NCBI GenBank assembly: GCA_027033875.1
Contig: JALVKK010000271.1
Coordinates: forward strand, 1-7,936
Source: Flavobacteriales bacterium
Lineage (GTDB): Bacteria > Bacteroidota > Bacteroidia > Flavobacteriales > Flavobacteriaceae
Reading direction: 5' to 3'
Length of the DNA: 7,936 nucleotides
A program made the translations under genes and the position numbers. Each line of letters starts with the position of its first letter. The stretch's first letter is position 1. A model generated the notes under the pieces. It did not search any database, was not told where the DNA came from, and worked only from the letters and a program-made list of their open reading frames with translations. Positions 1-6,052 of the stretch are shown piece after piece.

Positions 1-134
1 GTTATTCTACCTTCTTGTTCTTTTAGCAACTCGTTCAAGAAATCTAACAATAAATCTTTGTTTGGTTCTTCGCCAAACAGTCTTTTAAAACCGTAATCGG
101 TAAAAGGATTGATATATTTTTCTTTAAGCGTCAC
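1..134 (-). CDS. Rpn/PD-(D/E)XK nuclease family transposase, N-terminal part (cut by window edge)
   Basis: The minus strand from 134 is open to the window edge and gives 44 complete codons. They contain KYINPFTDYGFKRLFGEE followed by a leucine-rich helix ending in NELLKEQEG. The NPFTDxGFKxxFG opening is what I recognise as the start of the Rpn / PD-(D/E)XK nuclease-transposase proteins common in Bacteroidota, which act as DNA endonucleases and are often mobile or multicopy. The catalytic D and (D/E)xK residues would lie further on, outside the window, so activity cannot be judged. The start is taken as GTG at 134-132, because an in-frame TAA lies at 170-168 and no ATG occurs between; the near-cognate ATT and ATA codons just upstream are less likely. 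No Shine-Dalgarno is visible. The family call is recalled from motif similarity; whether the gene is intact is unknown. Confidence 0.72.
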   Translation of the reverse strand, partial: MTLKEKYINPFTDYGFKRLFGEEPNKDLLLDFLNELLKEQEGRI

Positions 135-151
135 TATAATTACATTTTTTT

Positions 152-159
152 CAAAGATA
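152..159 (-). promoter_or_regulatory. possible -7 element for the nuclease gene
   Basis: The minus strand reads TATCTTTG, which fits the Bacteroidota -7 consensus TAnnTTTG and lies 17 bases before the GTG start at 134. No TTTG-like -33 element stands about 19 bases upstream. In DNA this AT-rich, a lone match can be chance. Confidence 0.25.
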
Positions 160-211
160 TGAAATTTTTAAACATATTTTTTTATGGTTGAAATTTTTCG
201 TTTTTCTTTCT

Positions 212-433
212 TTAATAAATGCAAACATTAATATTGATGTCAGTGTCAGATTCAACATAAATTTTATTTTGATAAATTTCAAGCTCGTTATGGTTCAAAA
301 TTTCAATTTTATAATTTTTGTTATGTGCCGGGTTGTTTTCAATTGTAACATAATAATTAATGTTATTTTTTGCTTGATATTCCAATTTGAATTCGCCGTT
401 GATATCACTTGTGGTTGAGTCAACTTTTACACC
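212..433 (-). pseudogene. startless C-terminal remnant of a beta-rich, probably surface or secreted protein
   Basis: The minus strand is open from 433 to a TAA at 214-212, giving 73 residues that begin GVKVDSTTSDINGEFKLEY and continue with alternating polar and hydrophobic residues, as in beta strands. The pattern resembles the carboxypeptidase-regulatory-like or transthyretin-like beta-sandwich modules of Bacteroidota surface proteins, where a (T/S)DxNGxF turn is typical; that resemblance is an inference. A TAG at 436-434 closes the frame upstream and no ATG lies in it, so the signal peptide and first strands are missing. It sits between the small membrane-protein gene and the nuclease gene, as expected for a decayed gene. 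A weak bulged hairpin (429-456: ACAC-CCTAA pairing with TTAGG-GTGT) lies at its truncated edge. An open frame on the opposite strand here is only its AT-rich mirror. Confidence 0.5.
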
Positions 434-462
434 CTAAGTATGATTAGGATAAGTGTTTTGAG

Positions 463-723
463 TTATATCCAATTCTTTTCGTCTTGTATTTTACTTTCTT
501 TACTGATAACGGCTAACATAATGTAAACTGCAAAACCAATAATACCGCCAAATACTGTTGCGGCTATGTATTTTAATGTTTTGTTTTCAATTATGGCATT
601 GAAATCCAATTGATATATATGTATGGAATTAGCAATAAATTGATAAATAATTACTGCCAAGGTTATACCCAAAATATAATATTTAAATAGTACCAAATAC
701 TTTTGGTCTTTAATTTTTTCCAC
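463..723 (-). CDS. small two-helix membrane protein, function unknown
   Basis: I do not recognise a family. With the GTG start at 723 the product is 86 residues: a charged N-terminus (MEKIKDQK), a hydrophobic stretch at about residues 9-32, a polar linker (SIHIYQLDFNAIIENKTL), a second hydrophobic stretch at about 50-73 with a GGIIG glycine patch, and a charged tail ending in KNWI. That predicts two transmembrane helices with both ends on the same side, probably cytoplasmic. No catalytic motif is visible. An in-frame TTG at 729 would add two residues; there is no in-frame ATG, because TAA at 738-736 blocks the frame. The start lies 30 bases after the lpdA stop with no terminator between, so read-through from lpdA is likely. 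Nothing indicates that it works with lpdA. Confidence 0.6.
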   Translation of the reverse strand: MEKIKDQKYLVLFKYYILGITLAVIIYQFIANSIHIYQLDFNAIIENKTLKYIAATVFGGIIGFAVYIMLAVISKESKIQDEKNWI

Positions 724-753
724 ATGCAAATAATATTAATTAAAACAAAATAA

Positions 754-2142
754 TTACAAATGAATCACTTCATCATAAGCAGCCGCTACGGCTTCCATAA
801 CCGCCTCACTCATAGTAGGGTGTGGGTGGATACTTTTGAGTAGCGTATGTCCGGTGGCTTCCGCTTTACGGGCGGCAACTATTTCGGCAATCATTTCGGT
901 TACGTTGGCACCAATCATGTGAACGCCTAAAATTTCATCATATTTTTTGTCGATAATTACTTTAACAAAACCTTCCGGGTGTCCGGCTGCTTTGGCTTTA
1001 CCGCTGGCAGTAAACGGAAATTTTCCGATTCGTACTTCATAGCCGGCTTCAAGGGCTTGTTTTTCGGTATAGCCGGTAGAAGCAATTTCGGGTGAGGTAT
1101 ATACAGCCCCCGGTATATTGTTATAATCAATAGGTTCCGGGTCCAAACCGGCTATTTTTTCAACGCAAGTAATACCTTCTGCTGACGCAACGTGTGCCAA
1201 TGCCGGTGTGTTGATAATATCACCTATGGCATAATATCCGGATTTGTTGGTTTGATAAAATTTATCTACGACTATTTTATCTTTTTCAACACTAATACCG
1301 GCTTCTTCCAAACCTATATCTTCAATATTGGATTTGATCCCGACTGCCGATAAAATTATATCAGCAGTAAGTTCTACTTCACCTTTTTTGGTTTTAACAA
1401 CGGCTTTGACGCCTTCACCCGAAGTATCAACCGATATCAATTCCGATTTGGTCATAACTTTTATTTTAGATTTTTTAAACGAACGGGCTAATTGTTTTGA
1501 TACTTCTTCGTCTTCCAAAGGTACAATTCTGTCCATATATTCTACAATGGTAACCTCAGTACCTATCGAATTGTAAAAATGAGCAAATTCTACTCCGATT
1601 GCTCCGGATCCTACAACTATCATAGATTTGGGTTGGTTTTCCAAAGTCATGGCTTGACGGTAGCCGATAACTTTTTTGCCGTCAATGGGCAAAACGGGTA
1701 ACTCTCTGGCACGGGCGCCCGTAGCAATAATGATATGATCGGCATTTACTTCCGATACCAAACCGTTTTCATGAACAATATGAACTTGATTGTTCGGTAA
1801 AACTTTGCCATAGCCTTTGATGACCATTATTTTGTTTTTTTCCATCAAAAAGGATACGCCGTTACTCATACTCTCAGCTACTTCACGACTGCGAGATACC
1901 ATTTTTGCAAAATCAGCCTGTGGTTCGCTACTGTTAACCCCGTAAGTTTTGGCATGTTTGATATAATTATATACTTGCGCACTTTTTAACAATGCTTTGG
2001 TCGGAATACAGCCCCAATTTAAACAAACACCACCCAAATTTTCTTTTTCGATAATGGCTGTTTTAAAACCTAATTGTGCAGCTCTAATAGCAGTAACATA
2101 ACCGCCGGGACCACTGCCTATAACTATAACGTCGTATCTCAT
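754..2142 (-). CDS. lpdA: dihydrolipoyl dehydrogenase (E3 of 2-oxo acid dehydrogenase complexes)
   Basis: This cytoplasmic FAD flavoprotein reoxidises dihydrolipoamide with NAD+ for the pyruvate, 2-oxoglutarate or branched-chain dehydrogenase complexes, or for glycine cleavage. The 462 residues match the family's usual length. Visible motifs in order: FAD-binding GSGPGG (9-14), redox disulfide GGVCLNWGC with Cys40 and Cys45, ATGARA (140-145), NAD-binding GSGAIG (178-183), second FAD contact YAIGD (304-308), and the C-terminal dimerisation domain with the active-site HPHPTMSE, where His441 and Glu446 form the catalytic pair. All key residues are present, so the enzyme should be active. ATG at 2142 starts directly before the flavin fold (MRYDVIVIGSG). 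No E1 or E2 gene is in the window, so the complex served is unknown; glyA lies more than 4 kb upstream and does not by itself tie it to glycine cleavage. A candidate promoter and a foldable leader precede it. Confidence 0.96.
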   Translation of the reverse strand: MRYDVIVIGSGPGGYVTAIRAAQLGFKTAIIEKENLGGVCLNWGCIPTKALLKSAQVYNYIKHAKTYGVNSSEPQADFAKMVSRSREVAESMSNGVSFLMEKNKIMVIKGYGKVLPNNQVHIVHENGLVSEVNADHIIIATGARARELPVLPIDGKKVIGYRQAMTLENQPKSMIVVGSGAIGVEFAHFYNSIGTEVTIVEYMDRIVPLEDEEVSKQLARSFKKSKIKVMTKSELISVDTSGEGVKAVVKTKKGEVELTADIILSAVGIKSNIEDIGLEEAGISVEKDKIVVDKFYQTNKSGYYAIGDIINTPALAHVASAEGITCVEKIAGLDPEPIDYNNIPGAVYTSPEIASTGYTEKQALEAGYEVRIGKFPFTASGKAKAAGHPEGFVKVIIDKKYDEILGVHMIGANVTEMIAEIVAARKAEATGHTLLKSIHPHPTMSEAVMEAVAAAYDEVIHL

Positions 2143-2180
2143 TTGATTTATTTTTTTTATGTTATTATCTGTATTTTATT

Positions 2181-2254
2181 GTATCGGGCATAATTATTTG
2201 TTTAATAAGATTCTTTTTGAATATTCAAAATCTTTAAATAATCTTATCCGATAC
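2181..2254 (-). promoter_or_regulatory. bulged hairpin in the lpdA 5' leader
   Basis: Read on the minus strand, GTATCGGATAAGATT (2254-2240) can pair with AATCTTAT (2212-2205) and, after a 17-base bulge, with CCGATAC (2187-2181). The apical loop carries the 16-base palindrome TTTTGAATATTCAAAA (2215-2230). The structure begins almost at the predicted transcription start and ends about 40 bases before the lpdA ATG. It could stabilise the mRNA 5' end or regulate it; it matches no riboswitch class I recognise. Confidence 0.35.
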
Positions 2255-2255
2255 G

Positions 2256-2286
2256 CAAATATAATTATAATAACGCAAATTTCAAT
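2256..2286 (-). promoter_or_regulatory. candidate lpdA promoter (Bacteroidota type)
   Basis: The minus strand has TATATTTG (2263-2256), a full match to the -7 consensus TAnnTTTG. ATTG (2286-2283) lies 19 bases upstream, one mismatch from the -33 element TTTG. The 19-base spacer is the same as in the perfect promoter before the DUF2853 gene. Transcription would begin near 2250, giving a leader of about 110 bases. Confidence 0.5.
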
Positions 2287-2501
2287 CTTTGAATTGTTAC
2301 AAATATTCAAAATGCTGATAAAAATCATTGATTTAATAAAGCGCGGATTTGCGTTTTTTGAATCTGGTAATTGATATCGGGTGGTTGGTGTCGATATATT
2401 GTATTTACTATTGCCGGTACAGGGTACCCTTAAACGATATAACAGGAATAAGTTATTAGCTACCGGATAGGGAAACTAATTTGCAATAAAATAAATTGTC
2501 A

Positions 2502-3728
2502 TCAGGAAGCTTTACTGATTTTAGTCAACAGGTTTTGAGAAAGTTTTTGTTCGACATATTTTTGATCAACGACTATTTTTTTGCGTTTGGTACCCGGAAG
2601 CGCAAACATGTCATCTTTGAGTGTTGCTTCCACCAATGACCTTAATCCTCGGGCGCCTAATTTGTATTCAATGGATTTATCGACTATATAATCCAAAGCA
2701 TCATCGTTGATAGTCAGTTGAATACCATCCATTTCAAACAGTTTTTTGTATTGTTTGATTAGAGCGTTTTTCGGTTCGGTTAAGATGCGTTTCAGGGTTT
2801 CTCTATCCAAACTGTTTAAGTATGTAAGCACCGGCAAACGGCCTATGATTTCCGGTATCAAACCGTATTTTCGCAAATCGGTAGGGATTGCATATCGTAA
2901 GATATTTTCTTCGTCTATTTGTTCTTGTTTTTGAGCTTGGTAGCCCAAAGGTTTCATATTGATACGTCTGCTGATAATCTTATCGATACCGGCAAAAGCG
3001 CCACCGGCTATAAACAAAATGTTTTGTGTATTGACTTTGATAAATTCTTGATTGGGATGTTTGCGACCTCCTTGTGGCGGGACATTTACAACGGTACCTT
3101 CCAATAATTTAAGTAAGGCTTGTTGAACGCCTTCTCCGGAAACATCACGGGTAATGGACGGATTATCGCCTTTGCGGGCAATTTTGTCAATTTCATCGAT
3201 AAAAACGATACCGTGTTCGGCTTTTTTTACATTGTAATCGGCGGCTTGCAGCAGACGGGTTAATATGGTCTCAACATCTTCACCAACGTATCCGGCTTGC
3301 GTCAATACGGTTGCATCGACTATGGCAAAAGGGACATCGAGCATTTTGGCTATGGTACGTGCCATCAGAGTTTTGCCTGTGCCGGTTTCGCCAATCATGA
3401 TGACATTACTCTTTTCTATCTCCACATCATCTCCCTTATCTTGTTGCAACAGACGTTTGTAGTGATTGTAAACCGCTACGGCTAAGGTTTTTTTGGCTTC
3501 ATCTTGTCCTATGACATATTGGTTAAGATATTTGTATATATCTTTGGGTTTTTTGAGCTTGTCCAAATCGGTTATTTCATATTTAAAATTTTTATCCTCA
3601 AATTCCGTTCGGACAATTTCATAGGCTTGTCGTGCGCAATCATCGCAAATATAGCCTTCTATTCCGGAAATGAGCATATTGACGTTAGCTTCTGGACGCC
3701 CGCAAAAAGAACAGTGATTTTTACTCAT
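2502..3728 (-). CDS. clpX: ATP-dependent Clp protease ATP-binding subunit ClpX
   Basis: ClpX is a hexameric AAA+ unfoldase that recognises tagged substrates, unfolds them with ATP and threads them into ClpP in the cytoplasm. The 408 residues include the N-terminal C4 zinc-binding domain (Cys6, Cys9, Cys28, Cys31), Walker A GETGTGKT (113-120), pore loop GYVGED (146-151), Walker B FIDEIDK with Glu179, and sensor-2 GARGLR (358-363). The ClpP-docking loop reads PLGY, so LGY stands where E. coli has IGF. I chose ATG at 3728, which gives MSKNHC and is 6 bases after the clpP stop; TTG at 3734 is in frame and would add two residues, but is a weaker start. The tight spacing implies co-transcription and translational coupling with clpP. 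No clear terminator follows. All catalytic residues are intact. Confidence 0.97.
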   Translation of the reverse strand: MSKNHCSFCGRPEANVNMLISGIEGYICDDCARQAYEIVRTEFEDKNFKYEITDLDKLKKPKDIYKYLNQYVIGQDEAKKTLAVAVYNHYKRLLQQDKGDDVEIEKSNVIMIGETGTGKTLMARTIAKMLDVPFAIVDATVLTQAGYVGEDVETILTRLLQAADYNVKKAEHGIVFIDEIDKIARKGDNPSITRDVSGEGVQQALLKLLEGTVVNVPPQGGRKHPNQEFIKVNTQNILFIAGGAFAGIDKIISRRINMKPLGYQAQKQEQIDEENILRYAIPTDLRKYGLIPEIIGRLPVLTYLNSLDRETLKRILTEPKNALIKQYKKLFEMDGIQLTINDDALDYIVDKSIEYKLGARGLRSLVEATLKDDMFALPGTKRKKIVVDQKYVEQKLSQNLLTKISKAS

Positions 3729-3734
3729 CAACAA

Positions 3735-4400
3735 TTATTTTTTTCTGATTAATATTTCATCTACCAATCCGTATTGTTTGGCTTCATCGGCACGCATCCA
3801 ATAGTCTCGATCGGCATCTTTTTCGATTGTTTTAATTTTTTGCCCTGTGTGTTTTGATAAGATTTCATATAGTTCATCTTTTAATTTCAAAATTTCACGA
3901 GCCGTTATTTCAATATCCGATGCTTGTCCTTGTGCGCCACCCAAAGGTTGGTGAATCATCACTCTGGCATGGGGTAAAGCAGCCCGTTTGCCTTTTTCTC
4001 CGGCTGCCAATAAGACGGCACCCATCGAAGCCGCCAATCCGGTGCAAATGGTAGCGACATCGGGACGGATATATTGCATCGTATCATAGATGCCTAAACC
4101 GGCATAAACACCACCGCCGGGTGAGTTGATATAAATTTGAATATCTTTACTAGAATCCAAACTTTCTAAAAACAGTAATTGAGCTTGCAGAATATTGGCT
4201 ACATGATCATCGATTGCCGTACCCAAAAAGATAATACGGTCCATCATCAAACGCGAAAATACGTCCATTTGTGCCACATTGAGTTGTCGTTCTTCAATAA
4301 TGTAAGGCGTCATACTATTTTCAAAAGCATCGAGTGTTATACTGCTGATGCGTTTTTTGTCTTGTGCAAATTTTCTAAAATCTTTTCCTAAATTATTCAT
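3735..4400 (-). CDS. clpP: ATP-dependent Clp protease proteolytic subunit ClpP
   Basis: ClpP is the serine peptidase that forms the two-ring, 14-subunit barrel degrading proteins fed in by ClpX. The 221 residues carry the full catalytic triad: Ser125 in GLAASMGA, His150 in MIHQPLGG and Asp199 in DRDYWM, with the oxyanion-hole SPGG at 93-96. The PYIIEER segment (32-38), where the mature region of homologues begins, is preceded by about 30 residues; this may be a removable propeptide-like extension, which is an inference. ATG at 4400 is the start used. The gene lies between tig and clpX, the usual order for this chaperone-protease cluster. No TAnnTTTG element occurs in the 210 bases up to tig, so it is probably transcribed from tig, or from an unrecognised promoter in the repeat-filled gap. 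Octamer-like repeats touch its start codon. Confidence 0.97.
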   Translation of the reverse strand: MNNLGKDFRKFAQDKKRISSITLDAFENSMTPYIIEERQLNVAQMDVFSRLMMDRIIFLGTAIDDHVANILQAQLLFLESLDSSKDIQIYINSPGGGVYAGLGIYDTMQYIRPDVATICTGLAASMGAVLLAAGEKGKRAALPHARVMIHQPLGGAQGQASDIEITAREILKLKDELYEILSKHTGQKIKTIEKDADRDYWMRADEAKQYGLVDEILIRKK

Positions 4401-4436
4401 GTTTATATGGTTATTTGATGATATTGGTTATTTGAT
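4401..4436. repeat. GGTTATTT-type repeats abutting the clpP start codon
   Basis: Directly next to the clpP start codon, the plus strand reads GTTTATAT then GGTTATTT, two units in an 8-base register like those before glyA. The 11-mer GGTTATTTGAT occurs at 4409-4419 and again at 4426-4436, a 17-base period. It looks like a short or decayed copy of the array upstream of glyA, in the same orientation relative to its gene. Confidence 0.6.
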
Positions 4437-4440
4437 AGTC

Positions 4441-4503
4441 GGATGTCCGGTGTCGGGTGTACGATGTCAGGAGCCGGATGCACGATATTGGATGTCGGAT
4501 GTC
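4441..4503. repeat. degenerate heptamer tandem repeat, nine units
   Basis: The plus strand divides exactly into nine 7-base units: GGATGTC, CGGTGTC, GGGTGTA, CGATGTC, AGGAGCC, GGATGCA, CGATATT, GGATGTC, GGATGTC. The consensus is about SGATGTC. GATAGTC just before (4434-4440) may be a tenth, more diverged unit. It fills part of the tig-clpP gap and encodes nothing. Its G-richness differs sharply from the surrounding AT-rich DNA. It would be transcribed if tig and clpP share an mRNA. Confidence 0.75.
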
Positions 4504-4564
4504 ATTTCGAACGAGCGACGTAGGAGTGAGGAGAAATCCGGTTACTGAGCTTGTCGAAGTAACC
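4501..4564. repeat. dispersed-type intergenic repeat with two inverted stems
   Basis: Two parts lie side by side. GTCATTTCGAACGAGC begins a segment in which ATTTC (4504-4508) pairs with GAAAT (4533-4537). It is followed by GGTTACT (4540-4546) pairing with AGTAACC (4558-4564) around a GAGCTTGTCGA loop. From memory, the GTCATTTCGA...GAGAAATC and TGAGCTTGTCGAAG modules recur between genes in many Bacteroidota genomes; I could not search for them here. No T-tract follows on the minus strand, so it is not a standard terminator. The rest of the gap (4565-4610) is pyrimidine-rich on the plus strand without clear structure. Confidence 0.6.
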
Positions 4565-4610
4565 ACTTTGTCGTTTTCCACTTCGCACTTTCCCCTTTGT
4601 TGCTTTTTAC

Positions 4611-5936
4611 TTACTTCTTATTCAAGTCCAAAAACTTATGATACCCGATGCGTTTCTTTTGAACCGGCACTTCTTTTTTGTATAGCTTGACCAATTTCTT
4701 TTTCAAAATTTGATCACTCAAGCGTTTGAATTCTTCTTCATTTTTCAAAACGTTGTGAGCTATTTCTTCCAATTGTGCTTCATCAGGAACTTGTTGTCCG
4801 TATTGCAACATTTGTTGAATCAGCAAATCTTTTGTTAATGATAATATTTCGTCATAAGTGATTTTGATATCGTATTTTTTGGTAATTGCTTCTTCCAACA
4901 ATTGATATTTTAAGCCTTTTTCAGACTTTTCGTATTCTTGTACGGCTTGTTCTCCGGTAATTTTGCCTTCGGAATCAATTTCTATCCAACGTTTTAGGAA
5001 ATCTTCCGGCAATTTAATTTCTATTGTTTCCAATAATTTTTCGGTAACATCGTTGAGTAATTGATTATCGGAAATACTTTCTAATTCTTTTTCAAAATTT
5101 TCTTTTATGAATTTACGTAATCCTTCTTTATCTTCTATTTTACCTTCGCCAAAAACTTTATCCAAAAGTTCTTTGTTAATTTCGGCGGGTTTTAATTCAA
5201 ACACACCGGATACTTCAAATTTTAGAGGCACATCTAAATCGTGAATTCTATCGTGGTCAATGTTAAGGGCGTGCATCATGGTATGCGGGTCTTTGTACAA
5301 TTCAGTTGATTTGAATTCAACGATATCACCTTTTTTCTTTCCTATAAAAGCTTTTTGAGCTTTGGTGGTCAATTCAACCATATTTACAGTAGTTTGGCTA
5401 TTGATATTTTCGGCTTCGTTGGTAAAAGTCCCTAAAATGTAGCTGTCTTTTTTGACTTCGTCCAAATCGGAAAAACTACCGTATTGTTGTTGTATCTCCG
5501 CTACCTCTTCATCTATCATTTTTTTATCAGCCGTGATTTTATAATCGATGATTCCTTCTAAGGTCGATAAATCTACATCTATTTCGGGCGCTAAACCCAA
5601 ATCGTAATTAAATTCAAAAGTCGTCTCTGTTTTCCAATCAATCTCTTTTTGATTTTCAGATGGGATGGGATAACCTAAAAGATTGACTTTATTTTCAGTC
5701 AGATAATTATTGATGGCATCTTGCATTTGATTATTGACTTCATCGGCAATCAAAGCCCGTTCGTATTTTTTTTTGACCAATCCCATAGGTGCTTTTCCTT
5801 TACGAAATCCGGGCATTTCCATTTCTTTTCTATATTCTTTTAATCTTATTTCAACTTTTTCGGCATAATCTTTTTCATCAATTTTTATGTTTAATTGAGC
5901 CGATAAATTATCTGAATCTGTTCTTTCAATATGCAT
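4611..5936 (-). CDS. tig: trigger factor, ribosome-associated chaperone
   Basis: Trigger factor binds ribosomal protein L23 at the exit tunnel and shields nascent chains. The 441 residues are close to the family's usual length. The N-terminal ribosome-binding domain (about 1-115) holds the signature GFRKGKAP at 43-50. A middle region (about 155-250) corresponds to the FKBP-type prolyl isomerase insert but is strongly diverged: I cannot find the aromatic pocket or the MIPGFE-type segment, so isomerase activity is doubtful. The C-terminal region (about 255-441) is a helical, charged chaperone arm ending in a lysine-rich tail. The ATG at 5936 gives MHIERTDSDNLSAQL, a normal trigger-factor beginning. 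It precedes clpP and clpX, linking folding at the ribosome with degradation. A terminator upstream separates it from the DUF2853 gene, so it must have its own promoter, which would also serve clpP and clpX. Confidence 0.95.
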   Translation of the reverse strand: MHIERTDSDNLSAQLNIKIDEKDYAEKVEIRLKEYRKEMEMPGFRKGKAPMGLVKKKYERALIADEVNNQMQDAINNYLTENKVNLLGYPIPSENQKEIDWKTETTFEFNYDLGLAPEIDVDLSTLEGIIDYKITADKKMIDEEVAEIQQQYGSFSDLDEVKKDSYILGTFTNEAENINSQTTVNMVELTTKAQKAFIGKKKGDIVEFKSTELYKDPHTMMHALNIDHDRIHDLDVPLKFEVSGVFELKPAEINKELLDKVFGEGKIEDKEGLRKFIKENFEKELESISDNQLLNDVTEKLLETIEIKLPEDFLKRWIEIDSEGKITGEQAVQEYEKSEKGLKYQLLEEAITKKYDIKITYDEILSLTKDLLIQQMLQYGQQVPDEAQLEEIAHNVLKNEEEFKRLSDQILKKKLVKLYKKEVPVQKKRIGYHKFLDLNKK

Positions 5937-5961
5937 TTTAATAAAAATTTTAAATGTTTGG

Positions 5962-5969
5962 CAAAAATA
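5962..5969 (-). promoter_or_regulatory. candidate -7 element for the tig-clpP-clpX unit
   Basis: The minus strand reads TATTTTTG, a full match to TAnnTTTG, 25 bases before the tig ATG. The -33 position at 19-base spacing reads ACAA, so only half of the promoter is supported. Because a terminator lies just upstream (6003-6033), a promoter is needed somewhere in this short gap, which raises its plausibility. Confidence 0.4.
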
Positions 5970-6002
5970 AGGATAATTTGTGAACTATTTGTGTATTCAT
6001 AC

Positions 6003-6033
6003 AAAAAAAAGCCCGCTTAAAAAAGCGAGCTTT
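6003..6033 (-). terminator. Rho-independent terminator after the DUF2853 gene
   Basis: On the minus strand, AAAGCTCGCTT (6033-6023) pairs with AAGCGGGCTTT (6018-6008) around a TTTT loop: an 11-base-pair stem with one U-G wobble. It is followed by eight Ts (6010-6003). It lies 19 bases after the DUF2853 stop codon. In the plus direction the same stem has a C-A mismatch and no immediate T-run, so it acts mainly on minus-strand transcripts. Confidence 0.88.
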
Positions 6034-6052
6034 ATAAATGTTTTTTTCGAAA

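Larger units (their letters stand above)
2143..2501. other. clpX-lpdA intergenic region, no convincing gene
   Basis: These 359 bases separate the clpX stop from the lpdA start. The lpdA-proximal half is very AT-rich and holds the candidate lpdA promoter and leader hairpin. The clpX-proximal half is less AT-rich and has small symmetries: ATATCG (2374-2379) with CGATAT (2392-2397) around a GT-rich loop that resembles the heptamer repeat between tig and clpP, and GGTAC-AGG-GTACC next to the palindrome GGGTACCC near 2420-2430. No stem followed by a T-tract marks a terminator for clpX. Short frames here (plus 2159-2374; minus 2328-2194) have the composition of random AT-rich DNA. Confidence 0.6.

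Noticed and set aside
188..418. Plus-strand open frame of 76 codons
   Set aside because: It is antisense to the minus-strand beta-rich remnant. Its I/N/F-rich translation looks like AT-rich DNA read backwards, while the minus frame gives a plausible protein sequence.
1328..1576. Plus-strand open frame of 82 codons inside lpdA
   Set aside because: It is entirely antisense to an intact enzyme gene whose reading frame carries all family motifs. The same reasoning removes the plus-strand frames inside clpX, clpP and glyA.
2194..2328. Minus-strand small frame of 44 codons upstream of lpdA
   Set aside because: It spans the predicted lpdA promoter, so it would not be on the main lpdA transcript, and its isoleucine-rich translation shows no recognisable feature.
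2159..2374. Plus-strand open frame of 71 codons in the clpX-lpdA gap
   Set aside because: It overlaps the candidate lpdA promoter and leader hairpin, has an I/L/F/K/N-rich composition expected of random AT-rich sequence, and no family resemblance.
3729..3734. TTG start for clpX directly after the clpP stop
   Set aside because: An in-frame ATG two codons later gives MSKNHC, directly before the zinc-finger cysteines. ATG is the stronger start codon and no homology supports the two extra residues.
4441..4503. Possible CRISPR array from the heptamer units
   Set aside because: The units are adjacent 7-mers with no spacers, far shorter than CRISPR repeats, and no cas gene is nearby.
4348..4690. 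Plus-strand frames across the tig-clpP gap
   Set aside because: They run through the repeats and into the coding strands of clpP and tig. The tandem heptamers create an open frame without coding meaning.
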